A stretch of 50,025 nt of DNA from a virus. Below the pieces are notes generated by a model that did not search any database, was not told the origin of the DNA, and was given only the letters and a program-made list of their open reading frames with translations. Of this stretch, positions 33,430 to 41,279 are shown one piece after another. Position numbers and translations under genes: made by a program. The DNA lies in the IMG/VR virus record IMGVR_UViG_3300021168_000041, positions 1 to 50,025 of that record; one strand, written 5' to 3'. Positions within the stretch are counted from its first letter, which is position 1. The number at the start of each line of letters is the position of its first letter.

Positions 33430-33477
33430 CTCGATGATGGTGCATTCTGCACTCGCACATGAATACTATTCATCGAG
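33430..33477. repeat. Nested palindrome cluster
   Basis: CTCGATGA (33430-33437) pairs with TCATCGAG (33470-33477). Between them lie a hairpin GTGCA-TTC-TGCAC (33440-33452) and a perfect 15-bp palindrome ATGAATACTATTCAT (33459-33473) that shares bases with the right arm. Such nesting suggests operators or a small structured RNA. Confidence 0.5.
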
Positions 33478-33556
33478 AGATGGCATAGGATGAATCTAAC
33501 CACCGTATCTTTATCGCACCGCACCATACGTCGCGAGGTGGGGGCAGTCCGTGGTC

Positions 33557-33616
33557 AGAGTGGGGTAGGGCGCAGCCTCATGCGGCACACCCCCAGCGGC
33601 TAAGAGTGGGGATAGG
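33557..33616. repeat. Direct repeat AGAGTGGGG(A)TAGG
   Basis: Two near-identical copies lie at 33557-33569 and 33603-33616, about 46 bases apart, just left of the large inverted repeat. They may be binding sites (iteron-like) for a replication or regulatory protein. Confidence 0.4.
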
Positions 33617-33618
33617 CC

Positions 33619-33744
33619 ATGACGATGAATATGATAATGTTGAAGTCTACACTACCAGGCATAGGGCCTATTACACAACTATAGTGTTAATCTCTTCCAA
33701 ATTTCTTGGGGTTAAAACTGAGTCATTATCATAGTCATCGTCAT
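33619..33744. repeat. 126-bp palindromic element with 21-bp arms
   Basis: The arms at 33619-33639 (starts ATGACGATGA) and 33724-33744 (ends TCATCGTCAT) are inverted copies with 20 of 21 positions paired. The centre of the two arms falls at 33681.5, which is also the exact centre of the palindrome ACTATAGT at 33678-33685. The spacer shows further partial pairing. The element ends only about 25 bases before the first early promoter. It could be an origin, an operator or a large RNA stem. Confidence 0.65.
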
Positions 33745-33769
33745 ATTGTTGTTGTTGAGGTCTGACTTG

Positions 33770-33778
33770 TGTTACTCT
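33770..33778 (+). promoter_or_regulatory. Early promoter P1, extended -10
   Basis: TGTTACTCT (TG at 33770, hexamer TACTCT at 33773-33778) followed by GA. The -35 is weak (TTGTTG at 33752-33757), so the extended -10 must carry most of the contact. A start about 10 bases before the AGGAGGG ribosome site of the first right-arm gene is expected. It shares its core with promoters at 34297, 37214 and 46346. Confidence 0.65.
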
Positions 33779-33800
33779 GAAGGTATACATAGGAGGGTAG

Positions 33801-34268
33801 ATGGGTAGATCCAACATCATCGGCGGCCGGCCCGCAAGATATAACATAGAGGGGCGGTTCGCTCGGTACAACCTCGAAGGGCCGGGAGCGAAGTCCAACA
33901 CCACGCCAGCGCAAAAGGTCGCCATGCAGCGGCAGAGCCGCGCGTACGCTAGGATACGAGCGGTAGCAGAAGAGCGCGGCCTTGATGTCACGCTACCGCG
34001 TCGGCTGAGCAGCTGGAAGGCGCAGCATAATACGCAGTTGCGGGTGGCCAGCCCCGAGCTAGCTGACGCCGTGCAGCAGCTGCTATGCGAGCGCAAGCAG
34101 ACCAAGGCGGGCATTATAGCTCACAGCACGTACAAGCGCACCCCTCTGCCAACTGAGCCAGCGGCACGCGAGGCGGAGAGGCTGCGCCGAGCGGTTGCCA
34201 GCATGCGCGCACTGCGGCAAAGGCGGCGTGCTGACAAAGCCAACCGCGACCTGGTCCAAGAACTGTGA
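33801..34268 (+). CDS. First early gene, basic unknown protein
   Basis: The 155-aa protein has a strong AGGAGGG ribosome site and its own promoter. The N-terminus contains two copies of a nine-residue motif (GRPARYNIE and GRFARYNLE). The rest is helical and rich in Arg, Lys, Ala and Glu, with a basic C-terminus (RALRQRRRADKANRD). Such small basic first-early proteins often act on host RNA polymerase or DNA, but no match is recognised. Confidence 0.65.
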   Translation: MGRSNIIGGRPARYNIEGRFARYNLEGPGAKSNTTPAQKVAMQRQSRAYARIRAVAEERGLDVTLPRRLSSWKAQHNTQLRVASPELADAVQQLLCERKQTKAGIIAHSTYKRTPLPTEPAAREAERLRRAVASMRALRQRRRADKANRDLVQEL

Positions 34269-34296
34269 CACACCTCTAGTATCCAGCATCCAGCCG

Positions 34297-34305
34297 TGTT
34301 ACTCT
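34297..34305 (+). promoter_or_regulatory. Early promoter P2, extended -10
   Basis: TGTTACTCT at 34297-34305, then GACC and TTGTACC, as in the 37214 promoter. No good -35 is present 16 bases upstream (AGTATC). It lies between the first and second right-arm genes. Confidence 0.6.
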
Positions 34306-34337
34306 GACCTTGTACCCCATAGCTAGGAGCGCGAGAC

Positions 34338-35168
34338 ATGAAGACCAAAGGCCAACACCGCGGACACTGCCAGAAATGTGGCGCCATCCAGGTCGTGCTG
34401 CCCACGGGCAAGCTGGCCGATCACGGCTACACTGTCCCCAACGGCTACTTCAAAGGCACATGCCAGGGCAGCAACCAACTCCCGCTCCAGGTCTCGCGCG
34501 TCATCACCGACGCCATCATCCGCGCGATGAATGACCTGGCCGCACGCAACGAGGTGCACGCCATTGCACTAGGCGCGGGCCAACTCAAGCCCGAGCAGGT
34601 GCAGCAGCTCACCGCATGGGGCAGCCGCGAATACACCTACGTTGATCGCAAGCAAGTGCCGATCATGAAGCCCTGGAGCGAGGGCACGGGCGCAGAGCGC
34701 ACCGAACAACTCAAGCTTGAGATCGGCCAGGCCGAGAGCGATGCCCGCTTCTTCCGCTCGCACGCCAAGAGCATGAGCGAGCTGGCGCAGGCCGTGCACG
34801 GCACCGCACTGATCGACCGCGACGCTGAGGAGCTGGCACGCAAGGTTGAGCGCGCTGCGAAGACCGCACCGATTGCCGGCGCGTACCGCACGAAGATCGA
34901 GCAGAAACGTGCGCTCGAAGCGCTCGGTGTTGAGTACAGCAAGGCGCGGCGCGTCATCATGGACCGCTACCTGAGCACAGCGCACAGCGAGCGCACCGAT
35001 GCCGGCAGCAACGTCTACAACAGCACGCCGTTCGACCTGCACTGCTGGAGAGCGAAGCACACCGCGCTGGTGCTAGACACATATCCCGAGCTGGCGTCCA
35101 CCGTTGAAGCCATCGAGATCCTCGTCATCAATCGCAACGAGATCAAGGCACGGCCGGTGATCAGGTGA
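34338..35168 (+). CDS. Zinc-finger protein of unknown role
   Basis: A 276-aa protein with an N-terminal zinc-ribbon-like start (GHCQKCG at 9-15, later GTCQGS near 40-45), then a helical, charged body with coiled-coil potential (about 115-190) and a mixed C-terminus. AGGAGCG precedes the ATG. It has no enzyme motif that I recognise. Its early position and zinc-type start suggest nucleic-acid or protein binding. Confidence 0.6.
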   Translation: MKTKGQHRGHCQKCGAIQVVLPTGKLADHGYTVPNGYFKGTCQGSNQLPLQVSRVITDAIIRAMNDLAARNEVHAIALGAGQLKPEQVQQLTAWGSREYTYVDRKQVPIMKPWSEGTGAERTEQLKLEIGQAESDARFFRSHAKSMSELAQAVHGTALIDRDAEELARKVERAAKTAPIAGAYRTKIEQKRALEALGVEYSKARRVIMDRYLSTAHSERTDAGSNVYNSTPFDLHCWRAKHTALVLDTYPELASTVEAIEILVINRNEIKARPVIR

Positions 35169-35422
35169 GCACCTTTCTGCTACTCGTGCTCGGCATCGCG
35201 TGCACGATCTGGTACACCAGGCAACCGACGGCCAAGGACAAGATCAATATTGTGCCGCGCTCACCAGGCTTCAAGCCGCTGCCCATGCAGCGCGCAGCTA
35301 TCGATGAGATACTGCGCCGCGAACACGACCGTATTGACGCCTACCAAACCCAGTGCTACCGTGAGCACCTCGCGAGCTGCGCGCGAAAGTCGCAGCACCA
35401 CTTTTCTGTAGACCGAGGATGA
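35165..35422 (+). CDS. Small membrane-anchored protein
   Basis: GTG at 35165 overlaps the upstream TGA (GTGA). The 85-aa product has an N-terminal transmembrane helix (FLLLVLGIACTIWY), then a polar, positively charged cytoplasmic-type tail. Function unknown. Confidence 0.55.
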   Translation: MSTFLLLVLGIACTIWYTRQPTAKDKINIVPRSPGFKPLPMQRAAIDEILRREHDRIDAYQTQCYREHLASCARKSQHHFSVDRG

Positions 35423-35423
35423 A

Positions 35424-35522
35424 ATGAGAAAGTTTGCGTATCTGATAGAGGACACGTTTCTTGCCATCACCATCGGCGGCCTGTTGCTGCTGGCGAGCAA
35501 TCACGCTCTGGCGGGTATATGA
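35424..35522 (+). CDS. 32-aa membrane micro-protein
   Basis: ATG at 35424 with a GAGG site six bases upstream; TGA at 35520-35522. The product begins MRKFAYLIEDTF and has a hydrophobic helix (AITIGGLLLLAS). The next micro-gene overlaps its stop (ATGA). Function unknown. Confidence 0.45.
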   Translation: MRKFAYLIEDTFLAITIGGLLLLASNHALAGI

Positions 35523-35590
35523 ACGAAGAGCGCAGAATCGGCCTAATAGTAGGCATCTGTATAATGGTGGCGTTCGGAACCAAAAACTAG
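35519..35590 (+). CDS. 23-aa membrane micro-protein
   Basis: ATG at 35519 overlaps the upstream stop (ATGA), TAG at 35588-35590. It starts MNEERRIG and then forms a short hydrophobic helix (LIVGICIMVAFG). The region also carries TATAAT at 35560-35565, so a minor promoter could overlap. Confidence 0.4.
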   Translation: MNEERRIGLIVGICIMVAFGTKN

Positions 35591-35599
35591 GAGATTGAA

Positions 35600-35962
35600 A
35601 TGGCGAACAAATTTGACGGCGATATCCGCCCGCTCTCGAACGATCAGCGCTATATGGGCGTGGTCTTCACTGGCTCGATGAAGAACGCGATCAAGCAGGC
35701 AAAGGCCGCGCCTGATCACGGCCTGGCGCCGCGCAATCCGGCGGCAGCTCACGGCATCAGCCGCAACCGTGCAGCTCTCCTGGAGCACCTGAATCTGTTG
35801 TCGAAGCCGGCCATCGGTCACGACGTGTACATGCACGGCGTGCAAGGCCCGACTATTCGACGCGGCAGCGACGTACCGGCCGGCTTCTATACGGTCGACT
35901 ACGCGATTAAACACGGCTTCATCAAGCCGGTAACACAGGCTAATACATGGAGCCGAGCATGA
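35600..35962 (+). CDS. Unknown early protein
   Basis: A 120-aa protein after a TAGGAG site. It is mixed alpha/beta in pattern (YMGVVFTGSMKNAIKQAK, then GFYTVDYAIKHGFIKP). No signal sequence or catalytic motif is recognised. Confidence 0.6.
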   Translation: MANKFDGDIRPLSNDQRYMGVVFTGSMKNAIKQAKAAPDHGLAPRNPAAAHGISRNRAALLEHLNLLSKPAIGHDVYMHGVQGPTIRRGSDVPAGFYTVDYAIKHGFIKPVTQANTWSRA

Positions 35963-36159
35963 ATGACTTGCCGCTACCGCTTGGCACCAAAGTCCGTCCA
36001 TGGGGAACGATAGGCGCTATCAGCTATCGAGATGGCGAGCGCTATTACATGTTCACCAACGGACCGAATGACGTTGCACTGATGGACGCCCACACTGTGG
36101 AAACGCAGTATCTTTGCGGCGGCTCACAGTCCGATGGATCAGGAGACGCAAATGGATAG
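35959..36159 (+). CDS. Unknown small protein
   Basis: ATG at 35959 overlaps the previous TGA (ATGA); another in-frame ATG lies four codons upstream. The 66-aa product (MNDLPLPLGTKVRPWGTIG, then GERYYMFTNGPND) looks like a small beta-rich (possibly SH3-like) domain. Function unknown. Confidence 0.5.
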   Translation: MNDLPLPLGTKVRPWGTIGAISYRDGERYYMFTNGPNDVALMDAHTVETQYLCGGSQSDGSGDANG

Positions 36160-36412
36160 ACAAACACTAATGGATAGGCTTGACGCTGACGGCGCTACAG
36201 GCGCTGACCTGTCCCCAGGTGATCCGGTGGCCGCAGCCGCAGCACGATACATTCGCGATCTTGAGAAGGTATTGGAAATAGTTCAGTTTGAACTTTCCCC
36301 AGGTCTTGACGCCGCTCGACAGCTTGCGCCGCGTGTTCGTGCAGCTAGGAGGGCGTTGAATCTTCTGCCGCTCATTGGCTCTCCTGCCAGCGGAGGAACT
36401 GACGGTGGCTGA
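36152..36412 (+). CDS. Unknown helical protein
   Basis: The ATG at 36152 has AGGAG six bases upstream, and the frame overlaps the previous stop by eight bases. It encodes 86 aa, acidic at the start and helical (VAAAAARYIRDLEKVLEIV). A further in-frame ATG lies upstream at 36134 but lacks a site. Confidence 0.5.
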   Translation: MDRQTLMDRLDADGATGADLSPGDPVAAAAARYIRDLEKVLEIVQFELSPGLDAARQLAPRVRAARRALNLLPLIGSPASGGTDGG

Positions 36413-36656
36413 AACGAACCGCGAGAAGGTGCTGCGCGGTGAAGTCGTTCGCGTGTCCGATGGGCGTCTGGTTGAGATGCAAATCCAAGCTATCGAGTGC
36501 GAAGGGGTTACGCCGAACCCGGTCTACCACTGGCACTGGGCTGCTGTTTTGAATGAGTTGGTCGCGCTCCGCAAGATCGTGGCCAAGGTTGCCGAAGCCA
36601 GGGGCATTGACCTTGGATACTCACAGTCTGATGCCAGTTCCGAGCCACGATTGTGA
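36405..36656 (+). CDS. Unknown small protein
   Basis: GTG at 36405 with GGAGG eight bases upstream, overlapping the previous stop. The 83-aa product begins MAETNREKVLRGEVVRVSDG and contains VYHWHWAAVLNELVALRKIV. Not recognised. Confidence 0.5.
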   Translation: MAETNREKVLRGEVVRVSDGRLVEMQIQAIECEGVTPNPVYHWHWAAVLNELVALRKIVAKVAEARGIDLGYSQSDASSEPRL

Positions 36657-36820
36657 GCCAACAACATACCGAAACGTGCGGCTGTGTCGTGACCACCGAG
36701 CCTGGTCACGTCTACACGAAGATGTGCGAGCGACACCGGCACGAGGCGTTCTGCACGCGCGAACATGCGAGCAACCAACCGATTCAACCCAACGACAACT
36801 GTGATCTAATAGGAGGATAA
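36653..36820 (+). CDS. Cys/His-rich micro-protein, possible zinc binder
   Basis: GTG at 36653 overlaps the previous TGA (GTGA). The 55-aa product has Cys9, Cys11, Cys25, His28, His30, Cys34 and later Cys50, a pattern able to bind zinc. Its stop directly precedes the AGGAGG-led gene. It begins MSQQHTETCGC. Confidence 0.45.
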   Translation: MSQQHTETCGCVVTTEPGHVYTKMCERHRHEAFCTREHASNQPIQPNDNCDLIGG

Positions 36821-36821
36821 T

Positions 36822-37190
36822 ATGTGCTTAGACATCGATCCAGAAATCAAGACGCTGAAAAATCGCGTCGTGTGGAAAGTGTTCGACAAGGAAGCCGGCA
36901 AGATCGCATCGCTGTACAAGGGCGCGGTTTATCCGAAAGGTAAACTGGTCGAGCGCTCTCCCGGCCCAACCACCACGATCATGTACGACGGGAAAGTCTT
37001 CGGCACGCGCGGCCTGCATTTCTTTCGCAGCAAAGCGCTGGCCCTGGCTGAAGCACGTACCTGGCACGGCACATACATCGCAAAGTTTGCGGTGAACCCG
37101 GCGGATTTCATGTTCGCCAACAAAGAAGAGGCGATGTACGAGCGCGCCACGCGCATCGGCAACTTCATCAAGGTCGGCTACGGCGATTGA
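36822..37190 (+). CDS. Unknown early protein
   Basis: A 122-aa protein after a clear AGGAGG site (spacing five). It starts MCLDIDPEIKTLKNRVVWKVF and has a beta-type core (TTTIMYDGKVFGTRGLHFF, then YIAKFAVNPADFMF). No known family. Confidence 0.6.
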   Translation: MCLDIDPEIKTLKNRVVWKVFDKEAGKIASLYKGAVYPKGKLVERSPGPTTTIMYDGKVFGTRGLHFFRSKALALAEARTWHGTYIAKFAVNPADFMFANKEEAMYERATRIGNFIKVGYGD

Positions 37191-37213
37191 CCATCAGCGC
37201 ACCTGGTCGGCTG

Positions 37214-37241
37214 TTGACGGCCGGCCAGGCTGTGTTACTCT
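37214..37241 (+). promoter_or_regulatory. Early promoter P3
   Basis: TTGACG (37214-37219), exactly 16 bases, TACTCT (37236-37241), with TGT just before the -10 (extended -10). It is followed by GGATTTGTACC. It drives the gene at 37269 and the primase-helicase operon. Confidence 0.8.
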
Positions 37242-37268
37242 GGATTTGTACCTACGAGGTAAATCTCC

Positions 37269-37601
37269 ATGACGTTCAACGAGGAGAAATTTGTGCGAAG
37301 TCGCCACTGGTTTTGGGCCGCAGTGATCCTGATGTTAGGTGGGATCCTCTACATGGGACTCGCTCCCGCTGCTGAGGCGGCTACTCCGCGTGTGAGCACC
37401 CAACCCACTGTTGAAGTCGACGTCGTGCTGAAGACGGACAAAGCCTGGACGCATCGCAAGGCTACGGTAGACGCGTTCAGCGACGCTAAAATAGCTTTGT
37501 GCGAAGAATTCAAAGATAACGTGGTAGCCCAGTGCATTGTGCTGGTAGATGACGGCGATGTTCTGATGCTGCCTGTCCGATTGTTAGAGGATAAAATATG
37601 A
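37269..37601 (+). CDS. Exported or membrane-anchored small protein
   Basis: The 110-aa product has a hydrophobic N-terminal helix (about 15-35, WFWAAVILMLGGILYMG) ending in AEAA, which could be cleaved, then a soluble mixed domain with two cysteines (CEEFKDNVVAQC). The ATG has a weak ribosome site; a GTG eight codons later (37293) has a better GAGGAG site and could be the true start. Function unknown. Confidence 0.55.
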   Translation: MTFNEEKFVRSRHWFWAAVILMLGGILYMGLAPAAEAATPRVSTQPTVEVDVVLKTDKAWTHRKATVDAFSDAKIALCEEFKDNVVAQCIVLVDDGDVLMLPVRLLEDKI

Positions 37602-40195
37602 GTCTCGGCGCATCGGCCGAAGACTGGGCACACTTCGATCTAATACTCGGACTAGGCACCAACCTATTACCCTGCGTGCCGGCATCGCCGGACATAAAAG
37701 TGGCGGAAGGCTCCGCGCTGGCCGGGAAGGTGGGGAAGATTCCGTCGATGATTAATGGCCGTGGTGAAGCTCATGGCCTATTAGCCTGGCAGAAACGCGA
37801 CATCACGCCTAGTGAAGTGGCGGAGTGGTCGAAGGATCGCAGATTGAACCTCTGCGTTCGAACCGGCCCTATCAGTGGCGTGTACGCACTCGATATTGAT
37901 ATCGATGACGTGCGCGCTAGCCACGTCCGCATGAGTATCGCGCTCGCGCTCGGTGATCTACCATGCCGCGCACGCGAGAACAGTTTCAAGTCGCTGCTCG
38001 TATTTAGAATGGGGGAGCCGTGCAAGAAGCGCAAAATCAAACTAGACGACAACCCAAAAGGTCCGGCAATAGAATGCCTGGCAGATGGTCAGCAATTCGT
38101 GGCGTGTGGCACGCACTCTTCTGGCTCTCGCTACCAATGGTTGCCCGAGCTGCCTTCGAGCATTCCGACGATAACTCTGGCTCAGCTGGACTCGCTTTGG
38201 TCGATACTGACTACCAAATATGCGAAGAGCGCGCCGATGCCCGCGGCTCCGTTTGTGACGGCTCAGGCGAATTCGATGACGAGCGAGGCGTACGCGACGG
38301 AGGTGGTGACGAAGATAAGCGACACCGACTGGCAAGAATTAATCACCGCGCTACGGTTCCTCTTAGATAAGTGCTCCGATAACGATATTTGGAGTTCCAT
38401 TGGGTATGGATTGCTCTCGCTGCCAGGCTCGCGACCGGCTGAACAGCTTTGGCTTGATTTTTCGCGCAAGGCTGTGGGATACGAACCAGGCGCGGCGGAA
38501 CAGTGGTGGTCAGCGCATCGCAGCCAGCAGCCTCGTTCAGATTGGCGCCATATTCTGAATCTTGCGCGACAGCGCGGCATGCAGCGCGTCGCCGATGTCG
38601 CGGCGTTTGAGCCAATTCCAGAAACTAAACCTGAGCCGCACAGCGATCTAATCGACGTCGTGCCACCGGAGGTACTTCCGGCAGGTGAGAAGCGCATGAT
38701 CCGGCTGACCGAGGCAGATTTCTCCAGCATCTTGGACGAGCTGGAAGATGTGCTCAACCCGTACGTGTACACGCAAGGCTCCCACCTGGTACGCACGAGC
38801 GAGGCACACAACGACGCCGCCATCCAGCGCAGCGCAGACGCGTTGATGTTACTGCCCGCTACCAGGGATTGGGCGCGTAAGCGATTCGGACAGCTGTGCG
38901 ACTTCAAGAAATATATATCATCGCGCGATGAGTGGGCATCAGTCTCCCCGAGCGCCGAGCATATCAATGCCATGCTGGGGCTGAGTGGTTGGAATATACT
39001 GCGCCCGATTGATGCACTAGCACGTGCACCGTTTCTTCGCCCCGATGGCAGTATATGCGACATCGAAGGTTACGACGCCACCAGTCGAACGCTTTACATA
39101 CCATCCATAGTTTATCCTCCTATCCCTAAAGCGCCGACGCGAGACGACGCACTAGCGGCGTTAGTTCGCATGCGCGAACCTTTTAACGAGTTTCCTTGGA
39201 AAGAGGCGGCGTCAGAGAGCGCATTCCTGTCGCACATCCTCGCTGAGGCCGCGCGCCTCGCGATGGAGCGCTGCCCGATGTACTTCTACGACGCGCCGAT
39301 GGCCGGCACCGGCAAGAGCACGTTGCAAGAAATGGCGGCCAGAATAGTCCACGGCACGGAGCCGGCGCTGCGGCCGTGGGTGGCCGACGAGGACGAGCTA
39401 CGCAAGTCTCTCTACGCGTGCCTGATGGCGGGCGACCGCTCCATCTGGTTCGACAACGTGCCCGACGGTGTGAAGGTGCGCTCCTCTGTGCTCGAAGCAT
39501 TCCTCACCAGCGCGGTGTGGAAGGATCGCAAGCTAGGCGAGAGTATGACCACGGCGATACCGAACAAAACGGTGCTGGTGGCCTCAGGCAACAACCTTAC
39601 GCCAGTCTCTGCGCTTGCGCGGCGCAGCCTGGTGATCCGCCTCGATGCCAACACCGAGCACCTACGTGAGCGTGTGTTCAAGATCGCGAACCCGCGCCGG
39701 CACGTCATGGAGCGACGCGGCCAAATGCTGGTGGATGCGCTCACGATCATCAAGGCGTATCTCTTGACCGGCGGTAAGGAACAGATGCCGGTCGCGCTGC
39801 CCAGCTTCGAGGATTGGTCACGCCTCGCGCGTGATCCGTTGATCTGGCTTGGCCTCGCGGATCCTGTTGTCACACAGCTGAACGAAACGGATGACGAGTC
39901 TCAGCCGCTCGGTCCGATATTCGAGAAGCTGGCAGCCAACTTCGGTGAGCGCACGTTCACCGCTGGCGACATGGCGCGCGTCGTCGGCAGTCTCTCCGAT
40001 GAGAAGAACGAGCTGAGCGACGCGCTGATGCAGATGGGCTGCATGGAACCCAACAACCCCATCAAGATCGGCTACTGGCTCCGCGCCTCGAAAGATAAAA
40101 TCGGCAGCGGCTTGAAACTCGTGCACGACGGGCATAGCATGCACGGTGTGAGATGGCGGTTACGAAACACGAACGGAGATCTGACCAATGGCTGA
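37598..40195 (+). CDS. Primase-polymerase / SF3-type helicase fusion
   Basis: The 865-aa protein has an N-terminal primase-polymerase domain (about 1-220) with the metal motif DIDIDD (Asp99, Asp101) and IECLADGQQFVACG further on, a PriCT-2-like linker (about 240-335, WSSIGYGLLSLPG, GYEPGAAEQWW) and a C-terminal NTPase. Walker A is AGTGKS (569-574), the Walker B-type segment IWFDN is near 617-621, and ASGNN near 662-667 looks like sensor 1. Together these make primers and unwind DNA at phage forks. It overlaps the preceding gene as ATGA and the next by eight bases. Confidence 0.88.
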   Translation: MSLGASAEDWAHFDLILGLGTNLLPCVPASPDIKVAEGSALAGKVGKIPSMINGRGEAHGLLAWQKRDITPSEVAEWSKDRRLNLCVRTGPISGVYALDIDIDDVRASHVRMSIALALGDLPCRARENSFKSLLVFRMGEPCKKRKIKLDDNPKGPAIECLADGQQFVACGTHSSGSRYQWLPELPSSIPTITLAQLDSLWSILTTKYAKSAPMPAAPFVTAQANSMTSEAYATEVVTKISDTDWQELITALRFLLDKCSDNDIWSSIGYGLLSLPGSRPAEQLWLDFSRKAVGYEPGAAEQWWSAHRSQQPRSDWRHILNLARQRGMQRVADVAAFEPIPETKPEPHSDLIDVVPPEVLPAGEKRMIRLTEADFSSILDELEDVLNPYVYTQGSHLVRTSEAHNDAAIQRSADALMLLPATRDWARKRFGQLCDFKKYISSRDEWASVSPSAEHINAMLGLSGWNILRPIDALARAPFLRPDGSICDIEGYDATSRTLYIPSIVYPPIPKAPTRDDALAALVRMREPFNEFPWKEAASESAFLSHILAEAARLAMERCPMYFYDAPMAGTGKSTLQEMAARIVHGTEPALRPWVADEDELRKSLYACLMAGDRSIWFDNVPDGVKVRSSVLEAFLTSAVWKDRKLGESMTTAIPNKTVLVASGNNLTPVSALARRSLVIRLDANTEHLRERVFKIANPRRHVMERRGQMLVDALTIIKAYLLTGGKEQMPVALPSFEDWSRLARDPLIWLGLADPVVTQLNETDDESQPLGPIFEKLAANFGERTFTAGDMARVVGSLSDEKNELSDALMQMGCMEPNNPIKIGYWLRASKDKIGSGLKLVHDGHSMHGVRWRLRNTNGDLTNG

Positions 40196-40526
40196 GCAGA
40201 TGATTACGAACACGCAGGGCGACGCACTGTCCCGATTGATTCAATTGCAGGCCGGACGGCACGACATCCGTCAGACCTGGTCGGGCAACGGTGTCACGGA
40301 TCTGATAGCGCTGTGCAATGCGCACGCTGTCAAGGCGCGATTGTCCAAGCACCTGTGGACCGGCATGCGTGAGCTGATGCAGATGCCCGAGCTGAAGACA
40401 CTGCCCGAACCTATCCAGGCACAGATCATGTCCATCGTCTTGTCGGCGCAGGCGCTGGTGGAATTGGACAACGAGAGTCACGCGAAGAAACTCGCGCAGC
40501 TGGACAGGCCGAAGGGGCCGCTATGA
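40188..40526 (+). CDS. Unknown protein of the replication operon
   Basis: A 112-aa, helical protein (LSRLIQLQAGRHDIRQ, LPEPIQAQIMSIVLSAQALVELDN) between the primase-helicase and the sigma-like gene; overlaps on both sides. No motif recognised. A helicase-loader or scaffold role is possible from its place. Confidence 0.55.
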   Translation: MAEQMITNTQGDALSRLIQLQAGRHDIRQTWSGNGVTDLIALCNAHAVKARLSKHLWTGMRELMQMPELKTLPEPIQAQIMSIVLSAQALVELDNESHAKKLAQLDRPKGPL

Positions 40527-41278
40527 CGCACAGCGCATCGGAGGTCTTCACCATGCAGCTCGCACGCGCGGCTGCCAAGCAGGCCAACAAATTCTTGAGC
40601 GCTCGTGGCCTGCAGAAGTCTGACCGCGACGATGTGATCGCGGCCGCGATGTTGTGGTGCTGGGAGAATCGCGACAACTACAGCCTGACCACCACGCTGG
40701 AAACTTGGTTCATGAACGCCGTGCGCAACGCTTACCAGGATCTACAGCGCGAGAAGCTGCCGACGTCTGACCAATCGATGGAGCAGATGGGCGGTGGCGA
40801 CGAAACGTATAGCACCGCCGCTGCTGAGTCCGCCGCGATGGCGCTGATAGGCGCGCTCAATCAGACCGGCAAGATGGTGGCGGTCATGACTATGGGGGGC
40901 TACACACGCGCCGAGATGATCGAGCGGGGTATTTCAGAATGGTCTATACGCGAGTCGAAAGATCGCATCAAACAGCTGCGCCGGCTGGTGCCGGACGCTG
41001 ACGGCGTGCGCCTCATTGCCAGGACGATGCCCGCTGTATCGTCAGACGATACGGACGATCAATTATCGGAGATCGACATGGCTTTGGAACAATTGGATTT
41101 CGCACCGCCCGCCGGCAAGGATTGCCCGCCGTGCTTTAGGTGCATGTGGTATTACGGATTCCTGCCAGACGGTAAGCGCGGCACGCGGCTGGAGATCGAA
41201 GATCAAGACGTGCGCGAAGCGGTGAAGAACACTGAAGCGCGCAAGATAGAAATTGCACATCAGGTAAGAGGAGAGTGA
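40523..41278 (+). CDS. Phage sigma-factor-like protein with zinc-type tail
   Basis: The 251-aa protein resembles extracytoplasmic-function sigma factors. Residues 14-78 follow region 2: a helix before SARGLQKSDRDDVIAAAMLW, then TTLETWFMNAVRNAYQDLQRE, which is the core-binding and -10 reading helix pattern. Residues 107-156 look like region 4 (ALIGALNQTGKMVAVM, YTRAEMIERGISEWSIRESKDRIKQLR), a helix-turn-helix. A C-terminal extension has CPPCFRC (Cys201, Cys204, Cys207) and is not part of usual sigma factors. It would redirect host RNA polymerase. ATGA start overlap. Identification is by pattern only. Confidence 0.68.
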   Translation: MTHSASEVFTMQLARAAAKQANKFLSARGLQKSDRDDVIAAAMLWCWENRDNYSLTTTLETWFMNAVRNAYQDLQREKLPTSDQSMEQMGGGDETYSTAAAESAAMALIGALNQTGKMVAVMTMGGYTRAEMIERGISEWSIRESKDRIKQLRRLVPDADGVRLIARTMPAVSSDDTDDQLSEIDMALEQLDFAPPAGKDCPPCFRCMWYYGFLPDGKRGTRLEIEDQDVREAVKNTEARKIEIAHQVRGE

Positions 41279-41279
41279 A

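Larger units (their letters stand above)
33133..33800. other. Divergent intergenic control region
   Basis: About 670 bases between the leftward and rightward arms with no supported gene. It holds a perfect 12-bp palindrome GGGGGTACCCCC (33351-33362), a stem-type cluster (33430-33477), a direct repeat (33557-33616), a large inverted repeat (33619-33744) and a promoter (33770-33778). The last 200 bases are clearly AT-rich. Both a replication origin and an operator region fit. No leftward promoter with a good -35 was found, so left-arm control may use another polymerase specificity. Confidence 0.6.

Noticed and set aside
33557-33616. Leftward promoters from the ACTCT-like reverse complements of the direct repeat
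   Set aside because: The reverse complements (CCCCACTCT) lack TG and a -35, so they were not called promoters.
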